64,000 nucleotides of DNA from Diploptera punctata (GCA_030220185.1 JASPKZ010007429.1:186001-250000); one strand, 5' to 3'. Shown: positions 55,034-64,000, counted from the first letter of the stretch. The notes: generated by a model not told the origin, from the letters alone. Numbers and translations: made by a program.

Positions 55034-55686
55034 CAGAGTTCTTCATTTATAACGTAACGGGCACCCGGCGTTTTCCCTGTGTGCGGTTGAGTGTGCCACA
55101 GCCGGCTTTGCTCCTACATAATCTCCCGCGCAAAACATATATAAAAATCATACCTCGTAGAAGATGCTGGAAATGTCGTCCACCCTCGGCTAAACAGGCA
55201 TTATATCGGGCAAACACATTCTGATTCACTTGATTAAGTTGGGCCACTGTTATGTTTCCGATTTCATTTCTAATATTTTGTCTTAGTTCTTCCAAAGTAC
55301 TAGGATTTGTCTCATAAACTTTGTCTTTCTGGTTACCCCACAAGTAAAAACCACACACTGTTAGATCAGAGGAGCGAGAGGGCCATACACCAGCACTAAT
55401 CACTCTATCTTGAAACACTTCCCTAATTTTATTTATGGATTCCTCTCTGCTGTGTGAGCATTAGCAGAATCTTGTTGAAATCAACTTAAGTGAATCAGAA
55501 TGTGTTTTCACGATATAATGCCTGTTTAGTCGAGGATGGACGACATTTCCAGCATCTTCTACAAGGTAAGATTTTTATTCATGCTTTACACGCGGAGTTT
55601 ATGTAGGAGCAAAGTCGGCTGTGGCACATCCAACTGCACACAGGCAAAACGCCTTGTGCCCGTTAGGTTATAAATGAAGAATCCTG
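55034..55686 (-). mobile_element. Foldback mariner element with mutated catalytic residue
   Basis: Terminal inverted repeats of about 200 bp (ends CAGAGTTCTTCATTTATAAC / GTTATAAATGAAGAATCCTG). Minus strand 55418-55130 encodes VWPSRSSDLTVCGFYLWGNQ, KDKVYETNPSTLEELRQNI and ARYNACLAEGGRHFQHLLRG. This is the same transposase family as 17968-18625, but the third catalytic Asp is Gly (VCGFYLWG versus VCDFYLWG). The arm duplicates the end of the coding region. Non-autonomous. Confidence 0.83.
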
Positions 55687-55744
55687 CAGATGACTATAAA
55701 TGCTGTACAATACTGTACCACTTTTAAAAAATTAATAAATTAAT

Positions 55745-56035
55745 AAAATTAAAATGAATCGTAAATCATCTCACCTCATACACTTTATGTTCTTTACAAT
55801 AGCAGGACCGCGGAATTCTATCTTCAGCCGTCTTTTCGACTGTTGAATTTTTGTCTTCACGTTTGATGATGGCGAAGGTAAAAATTCAACAGTCCAAAAG
55901 ATGGCTGAAGATAGGAACAATTGTTCCAGAAACTCTGGTCTTGTGGTGTGAAGAAAACGAAATGTATGAGGTGAGATGATTTACGACTCATTTTCATTTT
56001 ATTAATTTGAAAGCCTCATAATATTAATTCCCAAC
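55745..56035. mobile_element. Palindromic insertion with hammerhead-like motif
   Basis: Inverse arms AATGAATCGTAAATCATCTC (55752) / GATGATTTACGACTCATTTT (55975) and AATTCAACAGTC / GACTGTTGAATT. Plus strand 55905-55940: CTGAAGA-TA-GGAAC-aatt-GTTCC-A-GAA-AC-tctg-GT-C, here with two extra bases and a stem III loop. The ends carry ATGAGGTGAGATG and CCTCATAATATTAATTCC, the short 3' module found in other insertions. No clear target duplication. Confidence 0.7.
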
Positions 56036-56054
56036 GTAAGTTTTATGAAATAAA

Positions 56055-56432
56055 GTTCTTAGGAACATTTTTGGACCAAAGAGAGATGAACAGACAGGTG
56101 AATGGAGAAGACTTCATAACAGTGAACTACATGGTCTTTATAGGAAGCCAGATATAATGAGAACACTTAAGTCTCGTAGACTGCGATGGGCAGGACATCA
56201 GGCACGAATGGGGAATGAAAGACGTGCATGGAGGCTTCTTGTAGGAAAATCAGAGGGAAAACGCCCAGTTGGTAGACCAAGAATGAGGTGGGAGAATAAC
56301 ATTAAATATGATTTGAGAGAAGTAGATTGTACAGGGGATGATTGGAAAACATTAACTTAGAATAGGTATGTATGGAGAGCTTATGTCCGCGCGGCCATGA
56401 ACCTCCGGGTTCGATAGTGCCAGTGAGTTAGT
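56055..56432 (+). mobile_element. RTE 3' fragment (49.7 kb family)
   Basis: Starts AATAAAGTTCTTAGGAAC and ends with CAGTGAGTTAGTTAATTA. Reads FGPKRDEQTGEWRRLHN, LKSRRLRWAGHQARMGNERR, then GKRPVGRPRMRWENNIKYDL. 5'-truncated copy in sense to the plus strand. Confidence 0.85.
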
Positions 56433-56613
56433 TAATTATATTAAAAAAAAATTAAAAACTGTTAACTCCCATGTTTTTGGTTTGAGATCCTGGAATTACC
56501 TCCAATTTCTTGTGTGAAACACTTATATAACTAAATAAATTTCTTTAGTTGAATCCTAAAACATACTGTATATTTCTCCTCCCCAAACTGTTAAGATGAG
56601 TAAAAATACTTAC

Positions 56614-56803
56614 CCTCTCTTGTTTTAATTTGGAAGAAAATTGTGAATTCAATTTGAGATTGGCTGCGATAGCCATGGCCTCCTGGACTGTAAGAAGTGG
56701 CTGCAATTTGTCATCTTGCATAATGTAACTTGAATGTCTTCGAAAACGTCGAACATCGCGCTCTAATCCGTTCACCGTCACTGTACCTGTCACCCCATTT
56801 GTA
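56614..56803 (-). CDS. ABCG exon: NBD, Q-loop region
   Basis: 190 nt, acceptor ttgcag, donor gtaagt. It enters with one base completing a codon and leaves in phase 0. It reads TNGVTGTVTVNGLERDV, then RRHSSYIMQDDKLQPLLTVQ and EAMAIAANLKL. YIMQDD with its Q-loop glutamine and the LTVQEA helix are typical of ABCG nucleotide-binding domains just after Walker A. The Walker A exon should precede it; I looked through 56.8-64 kb on this strand for a GxSGAGKST-type reading and saw none. It is the most 5' coding exon I can support. Confidence 0.93.
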
Positions 56804-56994
56804 CTGCAACATGAAACACACTATATTAGATTCATGACCTCTTTCTGTTGATAATTGATACATATATTATCATTATAATCCCAAATACCAAACAAAAAAG
56901 TAAACATCGTCAACGCGTTTCAGTAGCAAAGCTATCATTATCAAGATTGAATAAAAAAATATATATATACAAATAAAACAACTATAATTTCAAG

Positions 56995-57828
56995 TTGAAT
57001 GGTATTAATAAGCTGTTAGTTTATGCTGATGATGTAGTACTACTGGCCGATAGCGAGGAGATACTAAAGGCCAACACGCACATACTATTGAGTAACACTA
57101 AGAAAGTAGGACTGGAAGTAAATATCAGTAAAACTAAATATATGGTCACACGTAGAAATACATTATATAATGGAAATGGACAGCTAATGACAAATGAGGG
57201 AAATTTTGAGGAATTGGCTGAATTCAAATACCTAGGAACAATAATCACAAATAGGAATGAGATGCACAAAGAAATTAAACATAGGCTCAATTCTGGAAAT
57301 GCATGCTATTATGCATTGCAGAGACTTTTGATGTCCCAACTCCTTTCAAAAAACGTTAAGCTGAAAATATATAAAACTATTATTCTACCAGTTATATTAT
57401 ATGGGTGCGAAACATGGACTCTTACTTTAAGGGAGGAAAGGAGGTTACGAGTATTTGAGAATAAAGTTCTTAGGAAAATTTTTGGACCAAAGAGAGATGA
57501 ACAGACAAGTGAATGGAGAAGACTACATAACAATGAACTACATGGTCTTTATAGGAAGCCAGATATAATAAGAACAGTTAAGTCTCGTAGACTGCGATGG
57601 GCAGGACATGTTGCGCGTATGGGGAATGAAAGATGTGCATGGAAACTTCTTGTAGGAAAGCCAGAAGGAAAACGCCCAGTTGGTAGACCAAGAATGAGGT
57701 GGGAGAACAACATTAACTATGATTTGAGGGAAGTATATTATACAGGGAATGATTGGAAAGCATTAGCTCAGGATAGGGATGTATGGAGAGCTTATGTCCG
57801 TGCGGCCATGAACCTACGGGTTCGATAG
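56995..57828 (+). CDS. RTE reverse-transcriptase C-terminal ORF (truncated)
   Basis: 277 codons, no stops. MNGINKLLVYADDVVLLADS carries the YADD catalytic box (about residues 10-13). Then VGLEVNISKTKYMVTRRNTL, FKYLGTIITNRNEMHKEIK, VKLKIYKTIILPVILYGCET, VLRKIFGPKRDEQTSEWRRL and KPEGKRPVGRPRMRWENNIN to LRVR. The N-terminal endonuclease and RT fingers are missing, so it is not active. The start codon is fortuitous: ATG lies two bases before the insertion point's own sequence. Confidence 0.85.
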   Translation: MNGINKLLVYADDVVLLADSEEILKANTHILLSNTKKVGLEVNISKTKYMVTRRNTLYNGNGQLMTNEGNFEELAEFKYLGTIITNRNEMHKEIKHRLNSGNACYYALQRLLMSQLLSKNVKLKIYKTIILPVILYGCETWTLTLREERRLRVFENKVLRKIFGPKRDEQTSEWRRLHNNELHGLYRKPDIIRTVKSRRLRWAGHVARMGNERCAWKLLVGKPEGKRPVGRPRMRWENNINYDLREVYYTGNDWKALAQDRDVWRAYVRAAMNLRVR

Positions 57829-57850
57829 TGCCAGTGAGTAAGTAAGTAAG
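56997..57850 (+). mobile_element. RTE 3' fragment with intact C-terminal frame
   Basis: 854 bp, perfect 14 bp target duplication tataatttcaagtt (56983-56996 and 57851-57864), tail (TAAG)n. 5'-truncated just before the YADD box. One uninterrupted frame of 277 codons (see the CDS entry). The intact frame and perfect duplication make it one of the youngest insertions. Confidence 0.93.
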
Positions 57851-58139
57851 TATAATTTCAAGTTACTTTAACAAGTAATTTGTAATTGTCAGTCATATGA
57901 TGTGACGTAACTTGAAACTTTAATTGTTTTTACATTTTTATACAGTCTTGATAATGATAGCTTTGCTGTTGAAACGCGTTGACGATTTTTAAGCGTTAGT
58001 TTTCGTGTTTGGGATTATAATGATAACATATGTATGAAACACATTACTCAAACCACTACATTTCAAAATTTTTAAACTAGTAATTGTTATGAAATTTGTT
58101 TGATCTTAAACAATTAATTTATGGAACAGTAATTTGAAT

Positions 58140-58570
58140 ATCATTATCATCTTCCTTCCATGCATTAGGCCTGATGATCCGTTAAGGTCTCTTGCCATCT
58201 TTTGAGTGGTCTTCCCAGAGATCTCCTTCCTCGGAGATCTGACAAGGGATGAGATTCCTCTATAATTTTAAGTCCTTTTTGCCTTCTTTTTTTATGAATA
58301 GGGAGTATTGTAGTTTTATTCCAACTATTTGGGGTGTTTCCCATTTAGAATATGGTTACAAAATGTTAGCAAACGTGTTTGATTTTTTTGGTAGCATATT
58401 TATATAATTCTGTGTTTATTAGAGCTTCTCCTGGAGCTTTGTTGTTCTTACTGTTTGATAGATCTTCCATTGCGAACAGTTATGCATAATTATTAACTGA
58501 TGTAGGTCAATTTTCAAGTGATTTCTTCTGTGTCCATAATTTTATAAAATAGTTTAACCAAATATTTTCA
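58140..58570 (-). pseudogene. RTE-like RT fragment with internal deletion
   Basis: Minus strand: MEDLSNSKNNKAPGEALINT, ELYKYATKKIKH, NSWNKTTILPIHKKRR (RT fingers: KNNKAPGE and I-PIHKK). These are joined directly to RRSLGRPLKRWQETLTDHQA, the far C-terminal motif. About 700-800 codons' worth of palm and thumb is missing between them. Confidence 0.6.
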
Positions 58571-58627
58571 TCAGTTACATAAAGTTGAATATCAATATCG
58601 AAAAATAATGTAAACCACAATATTTAG

Positions 58628-58905
58628 TGGGGGCACGCCGTAGCGTAGTGGTTAAGGCACTGAGTAACAAGCCGGAGGGTCGAAGTCCCGTTGGGGTCAG
58701 GATTTTTAAACTGACCCTCTGACCCTCTGGCCTCGACTCAGCCTCTAACGGAAATGAGTACCAGACGCTTGTTCTGGGGGTAAAGGCGGCCGTCACGCAG
58801 GGCTGACAACCCGGCTGACATAAAATGCCGAAAATGTGGGAGCCTTAATTTCCTACTACCCCAAGGGCCTCCGGGCCTGTTGTGGGATCACTTTACTTTT
58901 TTACA
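58628..58905 (+). mobile_element. tRNA-derived SINE, family C
   Basis: Head GCACGCCGTAGCGTAGTGGT with A-box-like TAGCGTAGTGGTTAAGGC and B-box-like GGTCGAAGTCCCG; conserved-looking body TGAGTACCAGACGCTTGTTC, ending CCTGTTGTGGGATCACTT. Single copy in the window. Note the internal duplication CTGACCCTCTGACCCTCTGG. Confidence 0.65.
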
Positions 58906-58948
58906 ATATTTAGCGTGACATTTGTTTTAGATGGAACACCATCTTATA

Positions 58949-59272
58949 GTCCACCGCTGTGGTCTCGAGATAGCGTGCTGCCTTGTCACACAGCAGGCCC
59001 GGGTTCGATTCCCGGTCGGGACAGGCTCCTGGGTGAGGTTTTTTCGGGGTTTTTCCTCACCTGTAAGACAAATGTCAGGAAGCTTAGGACCCAACGGTCT
59101 CCGAAAATCACCCGGCCATCAACATCATCATTATCATCATCCTTCACCGGTGTGGAAAGCAACGGGAAGCTATCACATCTATAATTCCCCAATAAAGCTG
59201 CAAAGCATAGCATGAAAATGCTATGATTGTAGTTAAAGACCTACCCTCGGGCAGAATTACTATGAATGGATG
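58949..59272 (+). mobile_element. tRNA-derived SINE, family A (copy 4)
   Basis: Head GTCCACCGCTGTGGTCTCG, B box GGTTCGATTCCCGG, body shortened relative to other copies, ends TACTATGAATGGATGG. Directly follows SINE C. Confidence 0.8.
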
Positions 59273-59613
59273 GACTATGTTATAACCAAGCTGAATCAAG
59301 TGGTATATGATGCCACGTACTTACCAGTATGCCAACTACTGAGTAAGTTGGAGAAAATTAGATCATGAAACATGAATATTGGATTAATTTTAGTACCTTA
59401 AAATCATATTCTAGAAGTATGGAGTTACATACTTTTTGAGAGATCTTTTCAATAATAACACTGATCAACAAAAAATAAAGTTTTTTTTTTGTCTCAGAAA
59501 GAAAAATATGTTATTCTGATAGTATTTTTTCTCCTGAATTCAAATGTGATATCGGGTTTTCTACATCACACAAGGTTTCCGAGAGACATGCATTTATAAT
59601 AATTTCAAACAGT

Positions 59614-59900
59614 TTAATATTTTCTACATTCGTAACTACACAATATTCGAATATTCGGACTCACCAAAAAAGTAAGAAATGACGATTTTCTGCTATATTT
59701 CGCCTGTGGAGCATCCCTCTTGATAGTCCAACAATAATCGGCCAGCATATTAGGATTCCATTTGCCTTGATATCTCTTTTCCATAGCTGAAATCTCCTGA
59801 TGAAAGTGTTCCCCGTGCTCATCGGTCACTGCATCAAGATAATAAATGGACGAAAAAAAAAAACGCTTATTAAAAAAATAATTATTTAGATACATTAATT
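59614..59900 (-). pseudogene. Conserved-looking repeat protein fragment, family unknown
   Basis: Minus strand: IYYLDAVTDEHGEHFHQEIS, AMEKRYQGKWNPNMLADYCW, then TIKRDAPQAKYSRKSSFLTF. DEHGExFHQ(D/E)I-x-MExRYQGxW-x-MLADYCW is a stretch I have met in multi-copy proteins of arthropod genomes but cannot assign to a named family. It is preceded by an AT-rich 59860-59980 and followed by sequence without coding. Likely a transposon-borne fragment; I cannot tell its function. Confidence 0.45.
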
Positions 59901-59984
59901 GAAATTTAAATAAAAACTGTTGGTGATGGATAAATTCCGAATACATATTTGAAAACACGATAGAAAACTGCATTAAGTACAACT

Positions 59985-60795
59985 ATTGGTACTCAAGAGA
60001 CAAAAATCATGTTGACCATTGTAATTAATTATAAGATACGTTTCTTCAATAGTGACAGATGGCCTGTCGCGCCATGGAGTTTGTTATTCCCTACTATTTA
60101 AAATAAACTGTTCACTACTGCTACAGATATGAGATACCTGAGAGCAAAACGTGAATTTAGGATAGATAGATAGATGGAAAGCTCTGCGGCCATCACTTAA
60201 GTGTTGGCGGTGAGCGATCCATTTTGGTCCTCCTTAATAGGTAGAACCCCGGGTTCCTGTAAAATACATTAGCCCCGGTTTAAATTTTGAATTCAAATTT
60301 GAAGTTAATTAGCAGAGTGAAGTCGGAAGCGGACCTTTTGGGGTTCTATTCCAGCATTTGCTCTTTGGATTGAGGGAAACAGCTTAAAACCTCAATCGGA
60401 ATAGTCGATCACGCGGGATCTTGCCAAGTTTGGCTTTCGGATGACTCTATATTGGGAGGGCATCCAAGCTTCTCTTTATTTAAATATAATGTGCGTACAT
60501 TTCAGATTATTACAATTAATCATACAATTATGGTAACCTGCATTTAAAACTTTTTTTTATTCTTCAGTTGTTGCTGTTCTATCTGTAGTTATCTGATAAG
60601 TAACTTTTACTGTTTACAACACTATTCTTTTCAGAACAGATTGCTATTAGGTGACAAAAACATTAATTAATTTATATATAGATTTTTAATGTTTATACAT
60701 CTTTCTGTGCTTAAAGTTTTATTTTCTTTCTCCACTCGTCTCTATCCATCCACTCCATGCCCTCCAGGCCTCCTGTTTTCATTTCAGTTCTTATT
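59985..60795. other. Unassigned region
   Basis: No gene recognised. 60160-60180 has (GATA)n. 60740-60790 begins to resemble the RTE-like 3' end that follows. Confidence 0.4.
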
Positions 60796-60799
60796 CTTA

Positions 60800-61215
60800 C
60801 AAAAACATCATCATCATCATCATCATCACTCCAGGGATTAGGCAATTGCCCGTTCCGACTTCATATTGCATCAGCCCAACGTCTTCTAGGTCTTCCAACA
60901 TCACGCCTTCCTCTTGCTTGATAATTCCTGGCTAACAATGGATATCTCTCCTTGCTCATTCCATCCATGTGATCAATCCATTTCTGTCTGTAATTCGTGA
61001 CTTTATCCAATAAAGGCCGTACTTTCAATTCTTCTCTTATATCCTCATTTCTTATTCTATCAAATCTTGTACATCCTTTTACTTGTCTTAGGAACCGCAT
61101 CTCTGCCGTCTGTATTCTATCCTTCTGTCTTTTCACTGGAGCCCAAGTTTCACATCCATACAATATTGTGGGAACCGCCATAACATTATACATTTTTATC
61201 TTGGTTTTACAAAAA
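60800..61215 (-). pseudogene. RTE-like 3' fragment with (GAT)n tail
   Basis: Minus strand, open for 110 codons: MYNVMAVPTILYGCETWAPV, TAEMRFLRQVKGCTRFDRIR, NEDIREELKVRPLLDKVTN and RRDVGRPRRRWADAI. The end (GATGATGATGATGATG on the minus strand, 60808-60830) is the 3' tail. PTILYGCETW and AEMRFLR are RTE C-terminal motifs; this is a third RTE family in the window. Confidence 0.75.
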
Positions 61216-61358
61216 CATTAATACTAATATATTAATAATATTTAACGGTATCTCATAAGACATTGTCCATACTGTACGATTTACCTTGCCCTCATGTAGA
61301 CGACGCTTATGGTATTATTCGTGGAATTATTATAGTAAATATCCCTCGCCATAGCGAA

Positions 61359-61587
61359 CACTTCGAATCCGGCAGTGGTACTAGTACCATGGCATTTAAA
61401 TGACACTGAAGCCGGAGAAAATTAAATCCCTCGGCATGCCTGTGCCTGCGGACTTTACAGGGGCGTTTTTCTTGTTCAGAAAAACACCCATGTAAATCTG
61501 CCGGCACAGGCATGCCGAGGGATTTAATTTTCCGGCTTCAGTGTCATTTAAATGACATGGTACTAGTACCACCTCCGGACTCAAAGT
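61359..61587. mobile_element. piggyBac-type MITE (eroded copy)
   Basis: Same palindrome as 25769-25995 (GGTACTAGTACCATGGCATT, CCTCGGCATGCC, GACACTGAAGCCGG) with damaged ends (CACTTCGAATCC) and no intact TTAA. Confidence 0.75.
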
Positions 61588-61591
61588 AAGG

Positions 61592-61823
61592 GATTGTGTC
61601 TTGGTGCAGAGCTATGGGACTTTCGCTAGTTCGAATCCCCATGGGCGAAGATAATTTTTCATGGACAGTATGAGACCGGTGCGGTGTTTACCCAGCATCT
61701 TGAGGAATTTGGATAGCTACATATCACCCCTACACTGGGTGTTTTGTGATGAACAGGTGTGAATGTGAGGCCAGAACAGGCTGATGGACTAAGGGCCTTC
61801 TAGGCCTGTCTCGTTGAGTGGAG
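61592..61823 (+). mobile_element. tRNA-derived SINE, family B (head truncated)
   Basis: Plus-strand sense: CTTGGTGCAGAGCTATGGGA, B box AGTTCGAATCC, then body to GGCCTTCTAGGCCTGTCTCG at 61823. Confidence 0.7.
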
Positions 61824-62716
61824 GAATAATGTAATAGTATTTTATTTCAACGTCGCTCTTTCACAACTTAAGTTATTAGCATCGCAGTTCAAGTATGGGA
61901 TCTGTAAGAGCAGACAACTTTTTGCTCACTTACTGGCTTGAGGTTCTTTTACATTCCGTGAATCTGATACGAGAACCACAGCTTTGTTTTCCTTCTGAGG
62001 AAAGTCATATTCAGGATTTTTACGTTCTTAAAAATCGGGGTTGAACAGGCAAAGAATAAGTGCTAGACTACCTTTATTTTCAACTATACTATATCCGAGC
62101 TCAGTTCCAGTTGTACCGAAAACAAACTTGCATAAGGTTACTCCGCCGACTCCGTCTATAGGGGGAATCGTGGTGCTACTTTTATCCCCATATGACTGAA
62201 TTATCTATGGAAGTGTCAACGATAGAAACATTTTTCTTAGGCTATATAACAACCAATAAACTAATTAATTTTATATCTGCTCTATTTTTTATACAATCCT
62301 AATACGGCAAATAAGACTGAATACGAGATAAGATGATACCAATAATTGGTAAGTTCCATTTCTTATTGTTTCATCACAAATTATATATTGGCTTACCTTA
62401 TCAGAAGTTTAAGTTTTTTCCAAGATGTCGATATACAGCCTTTATTTGCAGTTTAATTTGGCCAACGAGCAGAATATTTGCACAATGTTAACTCGCCTGT
62501 AAATTCTGCTGTTATTTTCACCACATCCTCAATGGCTAATGTAGGATATTTTTCACTAAACTGTTTGAAAACATTCAAAGTAATTTGTTTCTCTCCTTTT
62601 TAATGCTTTAAAAATTGTATAGGAGAAGCAGCCATTTGAAATAATTGAAACTCATAAAAATTAAACAATGAAATGCTTATTTATTTAAAATTGAAATTGT
62701 AATTATATATTTTTTT
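61824..62716. other. Unassigned region
   Basis: No gene or named repeat recognised on either strand; no exon with Walker A found here. Confidence 0.4.
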
Positions 62717-62728
62717 AAATTCTCCCAT

Positions 62729-63113
62729 ATTTGAGAATAAAGTACTTGGGAACATTTTTGGACCAAAGAGAGGTGAACAGACAGGTGAATGGAGAAGACT
62801 ACATAACAATGAACTACATGGTCTTTATACGAAGCCAGATATAATAAGTCTCGTAGACTGCGATGGGCAGGCCATGTGACACGTATGGGGAATGAAAGAC
62901 GTGCATGGAAGCTTCTTGTAGGAAAATCAGAGGGGAAACGCCCAGTTGGTAGACCAAGAATGAGGTGGGAGAATAACATTAACTAAAATTTGAGGGAAGT
63001 AGATTATACAGAGAATGATTGGAAAACATTGGCTCAGGATAGGGATGTATGGAGAGCTATGTCCGTGCGGCCATGAACCTACGGGTTCGATAGTGCCAGT
63101 GAGTTAGTAAGTA
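62729..63113 (+). mobile_element. RTE 3' fragment with 12 bp target duplication
   Basis: 385 bp; aaattctcccat at 62717-62728 and 63114-63125. Starts ATTTGAGAATAAAGTACTTGG; ends CAGTGAGTTAGTAAGTA. Same family as 49731-52983. Contains short deletions (reads KRPVGRPRMRWENNIN before a stop). Confidence 0.88.
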
Positions 63114-63125
63114 AAATTCTCCCAT

Positions 63126-64000
63126 GTAACTTATATAGACATGTGCTAGATAATACGTATTTTATATTTTTGTTATATTTATTTCGAGTGTTAGAAAGCG
63201 AATTACATTTTCTTGCACGCTTAAAGGTAAAACAGTTATTCGACCAATAACAATCCAGTCCATACATATTGTTTGTTTACATTACAACTGGAACTTAGCT
63301 CGGAAGAGGTATAGAAATAAATTAATAGGCCTACACTCTTTTTTCCCGGTGGCCTTCTATTTAACTTTACGAGTAATAGAGATGAGGGCCTTGGGAGTAA
63401 AAATGGCCATAAAATGGCTCGTGTTCAGTATTTTAAATTATATTCACGTAATAGCGAACGCCTTTCACATGATAATATTTGCGCCCAGCCGTTATGGAGT
63501 TTTACGGTCTTTATAGCTGTAAGAACCGAGGGGGAATCTTTGGTTGGCTGAACACCATACATGTTGAATTCGGTTTAAGGTAAACATATTTTAATGTCCT
63601 AAAATGCATTGGCCTTGCTCAAGAATAAGATAGAGTGCTTATGCGAAGGCGGAAAAAGCCTTCAATTCAAAATAAGTTCGACTAGTCCTTAAAGAGTAAC
63701 GGTGCATGTTTTCATGTTTATTTTATTTTCTTACTATATTTAAATAATTATATAGCTATTATGACGAAAGTTGTTTGCTGGCGAAGCGTAGCTGATGTCG
63801 GAATTTCTAAACAAAACTTAAAAGTTAAAAAATTGTTTACCATTTGCTCTAAGGAAAATGTTAATAGAAATAAATACTTGCAATGCCCCATGTTGATTAT
63901 TGTGATACTCTTTTACTCATAGAGAACGATCTAAATACTGTTCTTACCCACTGTTCATAATTCTTCATACGTTTTATTTGTGGTACACGCAGATTTGATC
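63126..64000. other. Unassigned region to window end
   Basis: No gene or repeat recognised. Confidence 0.4.

Larger units (their letters stand above)
27537..56803 (-). other. ABCG1/ABCG4-like half-transporter gene (9 exons in window, 5' end missing)
   Basis: Gene-level entry. Exons in transcript order: 56803-56614, 48917-48772, 46920-46681, 42087-41965, 37267-37065, 35284-35116, 31944-31844, 29997-29842, 27881-27537. All junctions have GT donors and AG acceptors, and phases agree except at 46681/42087. Together they encode about 560 residues: most of the nucleotide-binding domain, a linker and a complete six-helix transmembrane domain, the NBD-TMD order of ABCG half-transporters. These dimerise in membranes; ABCG1/4-type members are linked to sterol or lipid export. 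The family is usually 600-700 residues, so roughly the first 60-100, including Walker A, lie upstream. Introns of 1-9 kb are packed with transposons. The substrate cannot be read from the sequence. Confidence 0.93.
56862..58040. mobile_element. Foldback element with hammerhead-like motif, split by an RTE insertion
   Basis: Left arm 56862-56955, right arm 57940-58040 (AATGATAGCTTTGCT, GAAACGCGTTGACGAT, GGGATTATAATGATAAC). Right arm 57948-57980: TTGATAA-T-GATAGC-ttt-GCTGTT-GAA-ACGCGT-T; the left arm has it on the minus strand (56944-56912) with changed pairs. The central part is interrupted by the RTE fragment 56997-57850. Confidence 0.75.

Noticed and set aside
1..64000. CRISPR arrays or a prokaryotic operon
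   Set aside because: No regularly spaced short repeats with unique spacers; the repeats are microsatellites and dispersed transposons. Introns with GT-AG sites show a eukaryotic genome.

Overview
This window is animal nuclear DNA, almost certainly from an insect with a large, repeat-rich genome. A cockroach or other polyneopteran is my best guess; I infer it from the repeat load and long introns and have not demonstrated it. There are no operons, no bacterial-type genes, no rRNA, no CRISPR array and no tRNA gene that I would call functional.

The one host gene I can assemble is an ABC transporter of subfamily G (ABCG1/ABCG4-like half-transporter) on the minus strand. Nine coding exons lie between 56803 and 27537 with matching splice phases and canonical sites. 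They run from just after Walker A (Q-loop exon) through the LSGGQ signature, Walker B, D-loop and H-loop, then a linker and the whole transmembrane domain to a stop codon. The Walker A exon and start codon were not found and should lie beyond 56.8 kb. One exon junction (46681 to 42087) is out of frame unless an alternative upstream acceptor is used.

Everything else is repeat. 1-27.5 kb (downstream of the gene): mariner remnants, LINE and RTE fragments, tRNA-derived SINEs and foldback elements. 27.5-56.8 kb: the gene, its introns filled with (a) tRNA-like elements with 11-14 bp target duplications, (b) palindromic insertions carrying hammerhead-ribozyme-like motifs, (c) a Penelope-like element piece with a GIY-YIG domain, (d) a near-complete but broken 3.25 kb RTE-clade retrotransposon (49731-52983, 18 bp target duplication), and (e) mariner, hAT and piggyBac-type deletion derivatives. 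56.8-64 kb: further RTE 3' ends with clean target duplications, SINEs and unassigned sequence. Nested insertions are frequent and give a relative chronology, especially at 32.5-34.8 kb.

The most interesting signal is a set of short palindromic insertions of different sequence (near 4.9, 13.4, 21.8, 37.7, 40.1, 45.1, 53.4, 55.9 and 57.9 kb). Most share one layout: CTGAnGA-like box, one extra base, a 5-6 bp hairpin, GAA, then a short A...T self-complementary block followed by C, A or T. That is close to a minimal hammerhead ribozyme with a dimer-type stem III. One of them shares its arm with the 3' end of the Penelope-like fragment in this window.
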